NCBI RefSeq assembly: GCF_016031625.1 | Contig: NZ_JACCHP010000011.1 | Span: 124,001-188,000, forward strand | Direction: 5' to 3' | Length of the DNA stretch: 64,000 nucleotides | DNA from: Bradyrhizobium agreste | Lineage (GTDB): Bacteria; Pseudomonadota; Alphaproteobacteria; Rhizobiales; Xanthobacteraceae | Shown: piece after piece, positions 18,419 to 28,902 of the stretch | How the letters are laid out: every line of letters starts with the position of its first letter | Position numbering within the stretch: the first letter of the stretch is position 1 | Made by a program: the position numbers and the translations under genes | The notes under the pieces: model-generated | The model's input: the letters and a program-made list of their open reading frames with translations, nothing else | Told to the model about the DNA's origin: nothing | The model's database searches: none

Positions 18419-18733
18419 TCAGAAGACCTCGACCAGATCATCCGCGATCCGTTCAGCCATGCGCGGCTTCAGCAAATCGCGCATCGATATCTGCGCTCGA
18501 AGGCCGACATGGTCCTCGATCAGGTGCAAGACCCTGAAATAGTCGAACCGCGGTGTTTCCTCGCGTGAGGTCGTCTCGACCAGCACGTCGAGGTCGCTGT
18601 CTGGGCGGGCGTCGCCGCGCGCGCGGGACCCGAACAGGTAAAGCCGGGTGACACCCGCAGCCCTTAGGGCGGGAGCAAGCTCTCGGAGCTTCCCGACAAG
18701 AGTCTGGAGTGGAATGTCTGCGACCTGGGTCAT
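18419..18733 (-). CDS. mntA: MntA-like minimal nucleotidyltransferase antitoxin
   Basis: 104-residue nucleotidyltransferase with the signature GSRARGDARPDSDLDVLVE (GSx10DxD). In characterised HepT-MntA systems the antitoxin adds AMP residues to a Tyr of HepT and thereby silences it. It directly precedes hepT with no gap. A second, damaged pair lies at 23536-23950 and encodes a related but clearly distinct MntA. Confidence 0.9.
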   Translation of the reverse strand: MTQVADIPLQTLVGKLRELAPALRAAGVTRLYLFGSRARGDARPDSDLDVLVETTSREETPRFDYFRVLHLIEDHVGLRAQISMRDLLKPRMAERIADDLVEVF

Positions 18734-18827
18734 GACGGGACATTAGCACAGGGCGAGGGCCCGGCCCAGCGATAGCGGGCCTGCTCTACTTGCCCCGGCG
18801 GGGCAGGCGAGGGCCGCCCGCCCGATA

Positions 18828-20339
18828 TCACCGGGTCGTCGCCGCGGCGGTCTGCGGCTGTTTCACCTTGCGCCACACCCACACCATCACCGGCCAGAGC
18901 AGCGCGCCGATCGCCATCGCGGCGAGGATCGCGGCGACCGGGCGCTCGAAGAACGGCAAAATGCTGCCGTCCGACTTGATCAGCGAGGTGACGAAGGCCT
19001 GCTCCACCATGGTGCCCATGACGATGCCGAGCACCATGGCGGCCACGGGATAGCCGTTCGCCTCCATGACGTAACCGATCACGCCGAAGGCGGCGACGGT
19101 GACGACGCCGAACATGTTGTTGCCGATCGCGAACGAGCCGACCGCGCAGCAGAGCATGATGATCGGCATCACGGTTGAGCGCGGCGCCAGCAGGATGTAG
19201 GCGGCGACGCGAATCATGGCGATGCCGAGCGGGATCATCAGGATGTTCGCGATGATGAACATCAGATAGATGGCGTACATGCTCGACGCCTTCTCGGTGA
19301 ACAGCGTCGGACCGGGATTGAGCCCCTTCATGTAGAGCACCCCGATCGCGATCGCGGCGATGGTGTCGCCGGGGATGCCGAACAGCAGCGAAGGCACCCA
19401 GCCCGAGGCGATGCTGGCATTGTTGCTGGCGCCGGCCTCGACCAGGCCCTCGACATGGCCGGTGCCGAACTTTTCCGGCTCCTTGGAGAAGCGCTTCGAC
19501 ATCGCATAGGAGACCCAGGCGGCCATGTCGGCGCCGGCGCCGGGCAGCACGCCAATGATGATGCCGACGATGTTCCCGCGCGTCATCTGCCAGTGATAGA
19601 GCTTGGTCAGTCTCCACTGGCCGGCCATGATGCTTCCGAACTTGCGCCGCGGCAGCGGCGGCGGCTCGGGTGTCAGCATCGCACGCATCACCTGCGCCAC
19701 CGCGAACACGCCGACCAGCGCCGGGATCGGCTCGATGCCGCCGAACAGATCGGTGATGCCGAAGGTGAAGCGCGGGATACCGCCGGGATTCTCGATGCCG
19801 ATGCAGGAGACGAGCAGGCCGATGAACATGCCCGCGATCGCCTTCACCGGCGAGGACCGCGCCACCAAGGTGGCGCACATCAGGCCGAGCAGCGCCAGCC
19901 AGAAATATTCGAAGGTCGAGAACGACAGCGCGATCTCGGCGAGCGGCGGCGCCAGGATCATCAGCGACAGCACGCCGGCGATGCCGCCGACGGCGGAGAA
20001 CCAGACGCCTGCACCCAGCGCCAGCTCGGCCTGGCCTTTGCGCGTCATGGCGTAGGCTTCATCCGCATAGGCGGCGGAGGCGGGCGTGCCCGGGATACGC
20101 AGCAGCGCGCCGGGAATGTCGCCGGAGAAGATCGCCATTGAGGAGGCCGCGACGATGGTCGCGATCGCCGCGATCGGCGACAAATAGAAGGTGACGGGAA
20201 CGAGCAGGGCGGTCGCCATCGTCGCCGACAGGCCCGGCAGCGAGCCGATCACGAGGCCGTACACGGAGGCCGCGATCATCGCGATGATGACCTCCCAGGT
20301 GGAGATCAGCGCGAAGGCGTCAAGCAGAGTTTTCAGCAT
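18828..20339 (-). CDS. tctA: TctA, large permease of a tripartite tricarboxylate transporter
   Basis: 503-residue inner-membrane permease with about 12 hydrophobic segments, driving solute import together with TctB and a periplasmic binding protein. Family motifs are seen: VIGSLPGLSATMATALLVP near the N-terminus, DIPGALLRIPGTPASAAYADEAY, IIIGVLPGAGADMAAWVSY and SIASGWVPSLLFGIPGDTIAA. The order tctC-tctB-tctA on the minus strand forms a transporter operon. tctB ends 4 bp before this start. The substrate is unknown; citrate, other carboxylates or aromatics are all possible. Confidence 0.95.
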   Translation of the reverse strand: MLKTLLDAFALISTWEVIIAMIAASVYGLVIGSLPGLSATMATALLVPVTFYLSPIAAIATIVAASSMAIFSGDIPGALLRIPGTPASAAYADEAYAMTRKGQAELALGAGVWFSAVGGIAGVLSLMILAPPLAEIALSFSTFEYFWLALLGLMCATLVARSSPVKAIAGMFIGLLVSCIGIENPGGIPRFTFGITDLFGGIEPIPALVGVFAVAQVMRAMLTPEPPPLPRRKFGSIMAGQWRLTKLYHWQMTRGNIVGIIIGVLPGAGADMAAWVSYAMSKRFSKEPEKFGTGHVEGLVEAGASNNASIASGWVPSLLFGIPGDTIAAIAIGVLYMKGLNPGPTLFTEKASSMYAIYLMFIIANILMIPLGIAMIRVAAYILLAPRSTVMPIIMLCCAVGSFAIGNNMFGVVTVAAFGVIGYVMEANGYPVAAMVLGIVMGTMVEQAFVTSLIKSDGSILPFFERPVAAILAAMAIGALLWPVMVWVWRKVKQPQTAAATTR

Positions 20340-20343
20340 GGGA

Positions 20344-20835
20344 TTACCAGGGCGTCGGCAACAGGCCGGCGGGCAGCGGCACGCGGAGCAGCTTGCCGAA
20401 GATGAGATGAATGGCGAACGGCGAGAGTGCCGCGAGCGGCAGCGCCAGCTTCCACTTCGCCCCGAGCGCGGTCGAGGTCACGTAGACCATGATCGCCGCG
20501 GTGACGATGAATCCGAGTCGGTCGGCGGCGACAACGTAGAACAGCAGCAGCGCCGGCGGCAGCAGCGCGCGCAGGCCGTAGAGCCTGCCCTGCGGCGGCG
20601 GGGCTGCCGCCTGACCGTCCTCGAACGGCACCAGCTCTTCCTCCTCCTCGAAGGAATGGCCGATGCCGAATACGATCGCGAGCCCGCACAGCGCAAGGCC
20701 GCAGCCGATCACCAGCGGAAACACGTTGGGACCGATGGGTTGGCCCGGCACTGGCGGCAAGATGTAGCCGCCATAGGCGGCAGCTGCGCCGAGCACGACG
20801 AGAAACGATCCCGTGACGGAGTCGGGAAGACGCAT
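20344..20835 (-). CDS. tctB: TctB, small permease of a tripartite tricarboxylate transporter
   Basis: 163-residue protein with four predicted membrane helices (GSFLVVLGAAAAYGGYILPP, FPLVIGCGLALCGLAIVFG, then two after a Glu-rich loop EEEEELVPFEDG). It assembles with TctA. The IGPNVFPLVIG segment is typical of TctB. Start at 20835 is the first ATG in good context; the frame is open further upstream into the repeat region. It is 4 bp from tctA and about 200 bp from tctC. Confidence 0.88.
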   Translation of the reverse strand: MRLPDSVTGSFLVVLGAAAAYGGYILPPVPGQPIGPNVFPLVIGCGLALCGLAIVFGIGHSFEEEEELVPFEDGQAAAPPPQGRLYGLRALLPPALLLFYVVAADRLGFIVTAAIMVYVTSTALGAKWKLALPLAALSPFAIHLIFGKLLRVPLPAGLLPTPW

Positions 20836-20861
20836 AGGAGGGTCCTGTAGGCTTTCTTCTC

Positions 20862-21037
20862 CCTCGCCCGTTCTTACGGGGAGAGGGCCTGAGGTGAGGG
20901 GACTTTTCGTGCGAACGGTGAGAGCTGGACTCGCGTAAGACTCCCCCTCACCCGAATTCGAGCAAAGCTCGAATTCGACCTCTCCCCGCATCCGCCTTCG
21001 CTAAAGCTTCAGCGGACAAGCGCGGGAGAGGTGAAAA
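20862..21037. repeat. Dispersed intergenic repeat with internal perfect inverted repeat
   Basis: Between tctC and tctB lies a block of complementary CTCTCCCC / GGGGAGAG and CCCTCACC / GGTGAGGG stretches typical of Bradyrhizobium intergenic repeats. It contains a perfect 10-bp inverted repeat, GAATTCGAGC (20954-20963) and GCTCGAATTC (20967-20976), with a 3-nt loop. It could uncouple tctC expression from tctBA. Confidence 0.65.
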
Positions 21038-21039
21038 CG

Positions 21040-22032
21040 TCATGCCTTGCTCAGGCCCGCGGCCTTCATCGCTTCGCCCATCTGGGCGTCGCCCTTGTCC
21101 ATGAAGGCCGCGAAATGGGCGGCATCGCCCCACACGGTGCCGAAGCCGCGATTGCTCATGAAGTCCTTGAACTCGGCGGAGTCGTAGACCTTCTTCAGCG
21201 CCGCGGTGAGCTTCGTTGCGATCTCCGGCGGCAAATTTTTTGGTCCGGCAATGCCGCGCCAGGCGCCGGTTGCGTAGTCGATGCCCATGGCTTCCTTCAG
21301 CGTCGGCACGTCCTTGAACACCGGGTTGCGCGCGGGCGCCATGATGGCAAGGCTTCTGGCCTTGCCGGCCTCGATGATCGCGCGCGCCTCCGGCACCGAG
21401 CAGGTGGTGAGATCGAGGCCGCCGGCGGCGAGATCCTGCATTGCGGGCGCTGCGCCATTCGACGGCACCCAGGCGACCTGGTTGGCGGGCAGGCCCATCG
21501 CCTGCATCCAGCCGACCAGCGCCAGATGCCAGATGCCGCCCTGGCCGGTGCCGGAAGCCTTGAACTTGCCGGGAGGCGCCGCCTTGATCGCGTCGGCGAG
21601 CTCCTTCACCGTTTTGTAGGGCGAGGAGGAGGAGACCTGGATGCCGGGCGGATCTTCGTTCATCAGCGCCAGCGGCGTGTAGCTCTTCGGCGTTAGGTCG
21701 GTGAGGCCCTGCCAGTGCATCATCGAGATTTCCACCGTGAGCATGCCGATGGTGTAGCCGTCGGGCTGTGCGGTCGCGATCGCGCTGTGGCCGACCACGC
21801 CGGAGCCGCCGGTGCGGTTGACCACGTTGAAGGGCTGGCCGAGGTCCTTCTCCAGCAGCGCGGCGACGATGCGCGCGGTGGCATCGGTGCCGCCGCCGGC
21901 GCCCCAGGGCACGATCACGGTGACCGGCCTGGCCGGATAGGCTTGTGCGAGCGCGGGCTTCAAGCCGAAAGCGGCGGAGGCCGCGATAGCGGCTGTGGAA
22001 GCCGCGAAGGTGCGGCGCGAAATCTTGGACAT
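21040..22032 (-). CDS. tctC: TctC/Bug-family periplasmic binding protein
   Basis: Extracytoplasmic solute-binding receptor (330 aa) for the adjacent TctAB permease. The N-terminus has a Tat-like signal (KISRRTFAASTAAIAASAAFG ending in ALAQA). The mature part starts YPARPVTVIVPWGAGGGTDATAR, the Bug-family opening, and contains NRTGGSGVVGHSAIA and DLAAGGLDLTT. The ATG at 22032 has GGGAGG 8 nt upstream, which decides it over longer in-frame options. It is first in the operon, so binding-protein excess over permease is expected. Confidence 0.94.
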   Translation of the reverse strand: MSKISRRTFAASTAAIAASAAFGLKPALAQAYPARPVTVIVPWGAGGGTDATARIVAALLEKDLGQPFNVVNRTGGSGVVGHSAIATAQPDGYTIGMLTVEISMMHWQGLTDLTPKSYTPLALMNEDPPGIQVSSSSPYKTVKELADAIKAAPPGKFKASGTGQGGIWHLALVGWMQAMGLPANQVAWVPSNGAAPAMQDLAAGGLDLTTCSVPEARAIIEAGKARSLAIMAPARNPVFKDVPTLKEAMGIDYATGAWRGIAGPKNLPPEIATKLTAALKKVYDSAEFKDFMSNRGFGTVWGDAAHFAAFMDKGDAQMGEAMKAAGLSKA

Positions 22033-22247
22033 CGAATGCCTCCCAGCGGCGCCCGTGATGCCGGGCGCTCTTGTCAACTCCGGCATTCTAGTCGGCTTTG
22101 CGTCGCCGCCGCAAGGTAGCGCTACCAATTGGAAGCGTCATGTTGTGCGAAAGCAGACGGCCTCGAATGGGCGATCGGAAATCGGGTGGGTTTTGTCCGC
22201 GCGGGTAGCCAACCTCTGCGCGTAACGAAACCAAAGGCAAGCCATCG

Positions 22248-22715
22248 ATGACCCAAGTCTACTACAGCGCCGTGCTGGACCACCCGCTCGACGACGTCTG
22301 GTCACTGATCCGCGATTTCAACAACTACCCCGCTTATATCGACGGTGTGAGCGAGAGCGAGATCGAAGACAACAAGCGCGGCGATGAAGTCGGCGCCATC
22401 AGACGCTTCTGCTATCTCGGAAACTGGATCCGCCAGCGCCTGGTCGATCACTCGGACCGGCAGCACACTCTGACTTATGCCGGTCTCGAAGCGATACCCT
22501 ATCCGCAAGAGGACGGCGGCCCGAGTCCGGCGCCGACGCGCTATCAAGGCACCATGCATCTGCGCCCGATCATCGAAGGCGACCGCACCCTCATCGAATG
22601 GTCGGTTGCGCTCGAAACCGAAGCTGCGGACGCCGAGCGCTGGCGGACCCTGTTTGAGTCATGGATTCCGGATTGGACGGATTCGCTGGCACGGACACTG
22701 GCCCGGACTCGTTAG
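22248..22715 (+). CDS. SRPBCC (START-like) family protein
   Basis: 155-residue single-domain protein of the SRPBCC/polyketide cyclase-like fold. Family features are the opening VYYSAVLDHPLDDVWSLIRDFNNYPAYI, RQRLVDHSDRQHTLTYAGLE in the middle, and the long C-terminal helix (WRTLFESWIPDWTDSLARTL). The fold binds a hydrophobic ligand; ligand and role are unknown. It converges on the DUF3298 gene with 7 bp between. Confidence 0.85.
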   Translation: MTQVYYSAVLDHPLDDVWSLIRDFNNYPAYIDGVSESEIEDNKRGDEVGAIRRFCYLGNWIRQRLVDHSDRQHTLTYAGLEAIPYPQEDGGPSPAPTRYQGTMHLRPIIEGDRTLIEWSVALETEAADAERWRTLFESWIPDWTDSLARTLARTR

Positions 22716-22722
22716 CGATCGC

Positions 22723-23502
22723 TCACGGCTCATCCGCCTCGCCCTTCGGCCGCACGCCGCCAAAGATGCGCGCGCCTTCAGCCGCGAGGTACGGCTTCAG
22801 CGCCTCCCACGGCACGAAGGCTACATACTGGCTCTCGGCGTAGGGACCGACGGCATAGGGCGGATAGTGAAACGTGAGGCCGGAGCTCTTGCCGGCCTCG
22901 GTTGAAGGCGCGAGCGTCACCGCGCCGATCTTGAGCAGGCTCGGCGCAACGCCTTTAAACCATTCGTCGGTCGCGGTGTCGCCGGCGTCTCGCTTCTTCT
23001 TCTCGTCCCTAAGCGAGGCGATGATGGCCTTCACCATCGCCTTCATGGTCGCGCCGTTGTCCGCGGTCTCGGCGAAGAACGGGCGGATCGAGATGCGCTT
23101 GTTGCCGGCCTTGTCCCACAGGATCGTGTTGACGTTCGAATTGGGGTGGGCGCCGTGCGTGTTCATGTAGTCGTTGCGCAGGATGCTGACATAGCGGTCG
23201 GCAACGACGGAGCGGATCTCATATTTGCGCTCGAACTCCCAGCCGCTCTCCCTAGAGAACTGCGGATCGGCTTTGCGCGCGGCGGCGGCCTCCGCAGCAT
23301 TCTTATCGAGCCATTTCCTGCCCTCCGCAAGGCAATCGGCCGCGAGCGGCGGATCTGCCTTGATCTTGTTGTCAAGAAAAACACGGGCGTCGATGCTCTT
23401 GGTCTTGATGGCGGCGTCGGGCTTGGGATCAGCGGCGAGCGAAGAGGAAATATTGATCGTGCCCAGCAACAGCGCCAGGCTCAATTTCAGGACGGAATTC
23501 AA
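22723..23502 (-). CDS. Exported DUF3298/RsiV-domain protein
   Basis: 259-residue exported protein with signal peptide (LKLSLALLLGTINISSSLA). The DUF4163/DUF3298 (RsiV/PdaC-type) region contains FERKYEIRSVVADRYVSILR, THGAHPNSNVNTILWDKAG and, at the end, the conserved YAVGPYAESQYVAFVPWEAL. Similar domains occur in anti-sigma RsiV (lysozyme sensing) and in deacetylases. No membrane anchor beyond the signal is present. Translation appears to start at TTG 23502, inside the first copy of a 37-bp tandem duplication, so the native 5' end may have been altered by that rearrangement. Confidence 0.82.
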   Translation of the reverse strand: MNSVLKLSLALLLGTINISSSLAADPKPDAAIKTKSIDARVFLDNKIKADPPLAADCLAEGRKWLDKNAAEAAAARKADPQFSRESGWEFERKYEIRSVVADRYVSILRNDYMNTHGAHPNSNVNTILWDKAGNKRISIRPFFAETADNGATMKAMVKAIIASLRDEKKKRDAGDTATDEWFKGVAPSLLKIGAVTLAPSTEAGKSSGLTFHYPPYAVGPYAESQYVAFVPWEALKPYLAAEGARIFGGVRPKGEADEP

Positions 23503-23569
23503 GCTTTTGACCCCTCGACGATGGTTCGAATGAATTCAAGCTTTTGACCCCTCGACGATGGTTCGAATG
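23496..23569. repeat. 37-bp perfect tandem duplication
   Basis: Two identical 37-bp copies occupy 23496-23532 and 23533-23569. Each copy holds the last codons of the hepT remnant plus the TTG region of the DUF3298 gene. It looks like a recent local duplication at the hepT/DUF3298 junction. Confidence 0.95.
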
Positions 23570-23652
23570 AAAGTCTCCAGCGGAGGGAGATCGTTCTTGA
23601 TCATGGCCCAAAGCAGATCATGACCGACGCGGTCGGCAAAAGTCGGGGGCAC
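23536..23652 (-). pseudogene. hepT remnant (C-terminal fragment)
   Basis: Immediately after the mntA stop an open stretch of 38 codons encodes DRVGHDLLWAMIKNDLPPLE, which matches the C-terminal helix of HepT proteins (usual length about 110 residues). The first two thirds, including the RNase motif, are absent. The deletion therefore removed the toxin's catalytic part and left mntA. Confidence 0.7.
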
Positions 23653-23653
23653 G

Positions 23654-23950
23654 TCAGAATACTTCGTGGATGTCGTCTGCGATCCGCTCCGCAAAGCGGG
23701 GAGATATGGAGCGGCGAACGGTTGCCTGCGTCTGCAAGCCGGTCGCATCCTCGATGATGTGCTCGACATCGATCAAGTTGAGCAACGAAAAAGAGGTGTC
23801 CGGTTCGATCTCGACGAGAATATCGATATCGCTGTCAGGCCGATAATCGTCGCGGGCCCGCGAGCCGAAGATGGCGAGCTTCGACACGCCCTTGCCTTTG
23901 ATGGCGTCCGCATTCTTGCGTATCGCCGCGATGATTTCGTCTCGCGTCAT
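23654..23950 (-). CDS. MntA-like nucleotidyltransferase, orphan antitoxin
   Basis: 98-residue minimal nucleotidyltransferase with GSRARDDYRPDSDIDILVE (GSx10DxD intact), followed by the usual DVEHIIEDATGLQ and C-terminal FAERIADDIHEVF. The gene itself looks complete, but its hepT partner downstream is only a fragment. GTG at 23956 is an alternative start. It differs clearly from the MntA at 18419, so the two are not a recent duplication. Confidence 0.88.
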   Translation of the reverse strand: MTRDEIIAAIRKNADAIKGKGVSKLAIFGSRARDDYRPDSDIDILVEIEPDTSFSLLNLIDVEHIIEDATGLQTQATVRRSISPRFAERIADDIHEVF

Positions 23951-23986
23951 TGACACACCTGGCTCGTCGCGCCGCCAGTCTATCAG

Positions 23987-25974
<1,988 letters not shown>

Positions 25975-25996
25975 GGCTTCAACCAATCTTAGGCGC

Positions 25997-26461
25997 TCAA
26001 TCATGATCCGGATGCTGATAGCTGACGATGGTCGCCATCTTCTCCGGTCCGTAATTCTGCTGCGTGGTCTGGCTCGGCAGATTGGCGATGCCGACCACCC
26101 AGCCGAGGCGGGATTCGGTGCCGAACTGCCGCGTCGGGATGACGCGATCGGGGTGGTCGAAGGTACCGGTCATGATCTCGATCCGGTCGCCGTCGATGCG
26201 GCCAAAGCTCAATGGCGTGCCGCAGGCGGCGCAATAGCCGCGCTCGGCGATCGTGGAAGAGCGGAAGAACGACGGCTTGCCCTTGGTCCAGGCGAAATCC
26301 GTCCTGTTGATGTCAGCAAAGGAGGCAAACGGCGCGCCGCTCGCTTTCTGGCACATCCGGCAGTGGCAGATCGAGACCCTGTTCGGCGCTGTCGTGACGC
26401 TGAAGCGCACCGCTCCGCATTGGCAGCCGCCGGTGAGAACGGGTTTGCTGGTGTCCGTCAT
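25997..26461 (-). CDS. GFA-family (Gfa/CENP-V) zinc protein
   Basis: 154-residue zinc-binding protein of the glutathione-dependent formaldehyde-activating (GFA) fold. Zinc ligands are visible in GGCQCGAVRF, ICHCRMCQKASG and YCAACGTPLSF. The family fold is sure, the reaction is not, since most members have no proven activity. It overlaps the mutase small-subunit gene by 4 nt and separates the two mutase subunit genes, an unusual insertion into that operon. Confidence 0.88.
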   Translation of the reverse strand: MTDTSKPVLTGGCQCGAVRFSVTTAPNRVSICHCRMCQKASGAPFASFADINRTDFAWTKGKPSFFRSSTIAERGYCAACGTPLSFGRIDGDRIEIMTGTFDHPDRVIPTRQFGTESRLGWVVGIANLPSQTTQQNYGPEKMATIVSYQHPDHD

Positions 26462-28329
26462 GGCTGCTCCATCCGTCGATAGGCGTCCTGCAGCGTCGCA
26501 AGCGCATCGCCTCCGGCGAAGACAAAACCCGTGACGCCGGCGGCCCGCAGCGCCGCCTCGGCCTCAGCCGGGCGGCCTGCCAGGTAGATATGTCGCCCGC
26601 CGGCCGATTGCAGGGCCTTTGCCGCGGCGTCGGCATGTTCCGCATAGACCTTGTCGCTGGAACACAGACAGGCCAGCTCGGCACTGGAGGCCTTGAAGGC
26701 CGCGGCCAGCTTGGCCGGATCGGCAAAGCCCTCGCTGTCGAGGGCCTGAATGCCGCCGGCCTCGAAAAAGCTCTTCGCGAACGTCGCGCGCGCGGTGAAA
26801 TCGGCGGGCGTGCCGAGATTGGCCAGGAACACCTTTGGCCGTGCGCCGCGCGCCTTCAGCATCGCATCGGATCTGTCGCGCAGCGCCTCGAACGGTTCCG
26901 CCAGACGGATCGGCGCCAGCGCCTCGAACTTGTATGTCTGTTCGCCGTAGGGCGGAAGCGCGATCGGCGTTGCCTTGAGCACAGTGGCTTCGCTCTCATG
27001 CAGGTTCGGAAACTCGCTGGCGCCGGTCAGGACGTCCCGGCGCTTTGCGATATTGGCCTCGCGGGCCTTGCGCGTGACCGCGACCTTGCTCTGGAACACA
27101 CCCCGCTGAAGCGCGGCGAACGCGCCGCCGGCGCTCTCGCTCTCCTGGAACAGTGCCCAGGCCGCTTCGCATAGCTGCGCCGTCAAGGTCTCGATGCCGC
27201 CGCTGCCTGCCGCGGGATCGCTGACCTTGGCGAGGTTGCTTTCCTCCAGCAGCAGAAGTTGAGTGTTGCGCGCCACGCGCCGCGCAAACGGATCGGGCAG
27301 GCCGAGCGCCAGCGTATGCGGCAGCACGGTGATGGCGTTGGCGCCGGCAAGTCCCGCAGCGAACGCCGCCATGGTCGCGCGCAGCATGTTCACGTAGGGA
27401 TCGCGCTGCGTCAGCATGCGCCAGGCGGTATCGGCGGCGATGAACAGCGGCTTGGGCGTCAGCCCGCACGCGGTCTCGACACGCGCCCATAACAGCCGCA
27501 GCGCGCGGAATTTGGCCATGGTCAGGAATTGGTCGGCATCAGCGGCGAGCCGCGCATAGACCATGCCCTGCGCCTGCTCGAGGGGAATGCCCGCGCCTTC
27601 GATCGCGCGCAGGTAAGCGACGCCGCAGGCGAGCACGAAGGCGAGCTCCTGCACCTCCGAGCCACCGGCATCATGGATCACCCGGCCGTCGGCGGAGGCG
27701 AACGGCCCCTTGAAGCCAAGCCCGGCGAGGCCCTTGATGGCGCCCGTGATCGCGGGGGCAATTTCGTCCCAGGTATAGGGGCTGTGACCCCATACCGCTC
27801 CGGCTGCCAGCGGATCGAGCCCGAAGCGGATGTTGCAGGCGCCGGGATCGAGGCCGTTGCTCTTCACATATTCCGCGACATGGATCGCGGCCATCCGCGA
27901 TTGCGGTCCGATCTCGAGCTCGATGCCGATGCCGGCGTCGAGGTGAATGTCTTTCAGGATCTTTGCCACCGCCTCGGCCGACGGTTCCAGGCCGAAACCG
28001 CGCGCGCCATTGGCCCCGGCAAACACCAGCGCAAGCCCGGTCGCACCGTTCTCCAGATCCTGCAGCGCCTGCGCGTTCGCGAGCGCCGCATCGGGATGAT
28101 CGATCCGCTGCACGACCTGCCACGGCGCGGCGGGCGGCCGGCCCACCACCGGCGCAACGCCCTTCGCGCGCGGATAGAGCGGTTCGATCTTGATGCCGTC
28201 ATAGGTCTTGCCGACCAGCTTCTCGAACGGCGCGCCCTTCAGCACGCCGTCGACCAGCTTGCGCCAGTCCTCGAGGCTGGCTTTGGGAAAATCCGCCGCC
28301 AGCGGCAGGTCGTCAGTCACGGAGGTCAT
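26458..28329 (-). CDS. mutA: Methylmalonyl-CoA mutase small subunit
   Basis: Beta subunit (623 aa) that pairs with the catalytic large subunit. The mutase-like TIM barrel is present (YDGIKIEPLYPRA, GAVWGHSPYTWDEIAPAI, HDAGGSEVQELAFVLACGVAYL, VARNTQLLLLEESNLAKVSDPAAGSGGIE). The C-terminal B12-like domain lacks the DxHxxG motif (PKVFLANLGTPADFTARATF), as expected for this non-catalytic subunit. Its own reading frame is intact. Its partner gene downstream is broken, so unless another copy exists this subunit has no function. Confidence 0.92.
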   Translation of the reverse strand: MTSVTDDLPLAADFPKASLEDWRKLVDGVLKGAPFEKLVGKTYDGIKIEPLYPRAKGVAPVVGRPPAAPWQVVQRIDHPDAALANAQALQDLENGATGLALVFAGANGARGFGLEPSAEAVAKILKDIHLDAGIGIELEIGPQSRMAAIHVAEYVKSNGLDPGACNIRFGLDPLAAGAVWGHSPYTWDEIAPAITGAIKGLAGLGFKGPFASADGRVIHDAGGSEVQELAFVLACGVAYLRAIEGAGIPLEQAQGMVYARLAADADQFLTMAKFRALRLLWARVETACGLTPKPLFIAADTAWRMLTQRDPYVNMLRATMAAFAAGLAGANAITVLPHTLALGLPDPFARRVARNTQLLLLEESNLAKVSDPAAGSGGIETLTAQLCEAAWALFQESESAGGAFAALQRGVFQSKVAVTRKAREANIAKRRDVLTGASEFPNLHESEATVLKATPIALPPYGEQTYKFEALAPIRLAEPFEALRDRSDAMLKARGARPKVFLANLGTPADFTARATFAKSFFEAGGIQALDSEGFADPAKLAAAFKASSAELACLCSSDKVYAEHADAAAKALQSAGGRHIYLAGRPAEAEAALRAAGVTGFVFAGGDALATLQDAYRRMEQP

Positions 28330-28410
28330 GCGGCGCGGGGCTCCCGAACGTCTTGTTATTCGCAGGCGAAATTGCCACGGCGGACCGTCCCTGCAAACGG
28401 TTGTTTTTGG

Positions 28411-28902
28411 TTAACCGGTATCCGGAAGCCGCTCAATGCCTTGCGTCGAGACGCCGGCGAGCCCGTCACGCACACGAATGCCCGAGATCACGCGGTCCGG
28501 TGCGATTTCAGCCAGAGGCACCAGCACGAAGGCGCGTTCGAACAGGCGCGGATGCGGCAGCGTCAGGTCGGGCTTCTGCAAGGAGACGTCGTCATATGCG
28601 ATCATGTCGAGATCGAGCGTGCGCGGGCCCCAGCGCCGCTCCTTGGTTCGCGTGCGGCCAAATTTCTGCTCGACTTTCTGCAACACGAACAATAGCGCGT
28701 GCGGATCGAGGCTGGTCTCGATCTCGATACAGGCATTGATGAAGGGATCCTGCTCCTCGTCGCCCCAGGGCCGGGTCGTATAGTCGGACGAGCGCGCGAT
28801 CAGCGCCGCCTGTGCCATGCCGCAGATATGCGCGATCGCCTTCTTGAACGTCGCGCGGACGTCGCCGACATTGCCGCCCAGCGCGATCAGCACGCTCGCC
28901 AT
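28411..28902 (-). CDS. folK: FolK, 6-hydroxymethyl-7,8-dihydropterin pyrophosphokinase
   Basis: Cytosolic folate-synthesis enzyme transferring pyrophosphate from ATP to hydroxymethyldihydropterin. The 163-residue protein shows ALGGNVGDVR at the start, the HPPK core RRWGPRTLDLDMIAYDD, and LPHPRLFERAFVLVPLAEI. The start overlaps the folB stop by 1 nt (TGATG). It is the last gene of the folP-folB-folK operon. Confidence 0.95.
   Translation of the reverse strand: MASVLIALGGNVGDVRATFKKAIAHICGMAQAALIARSSDYTTRPWGDEEQDPFINACIEIETSLDPHALLFVLQKVEQKFGRTRTKERRWGPRTLDLDMIAYDDVSLQKPDLTLPHPRLFERAFVLVPLAEIAPDRVISGIRVRDGLAGVSTQGIERLPDTG

Noticed and set aside
23496..23569. CRISPR-like array
   Set aside because: Only two contiguous copies with no spacers; a simple tandem duplication.
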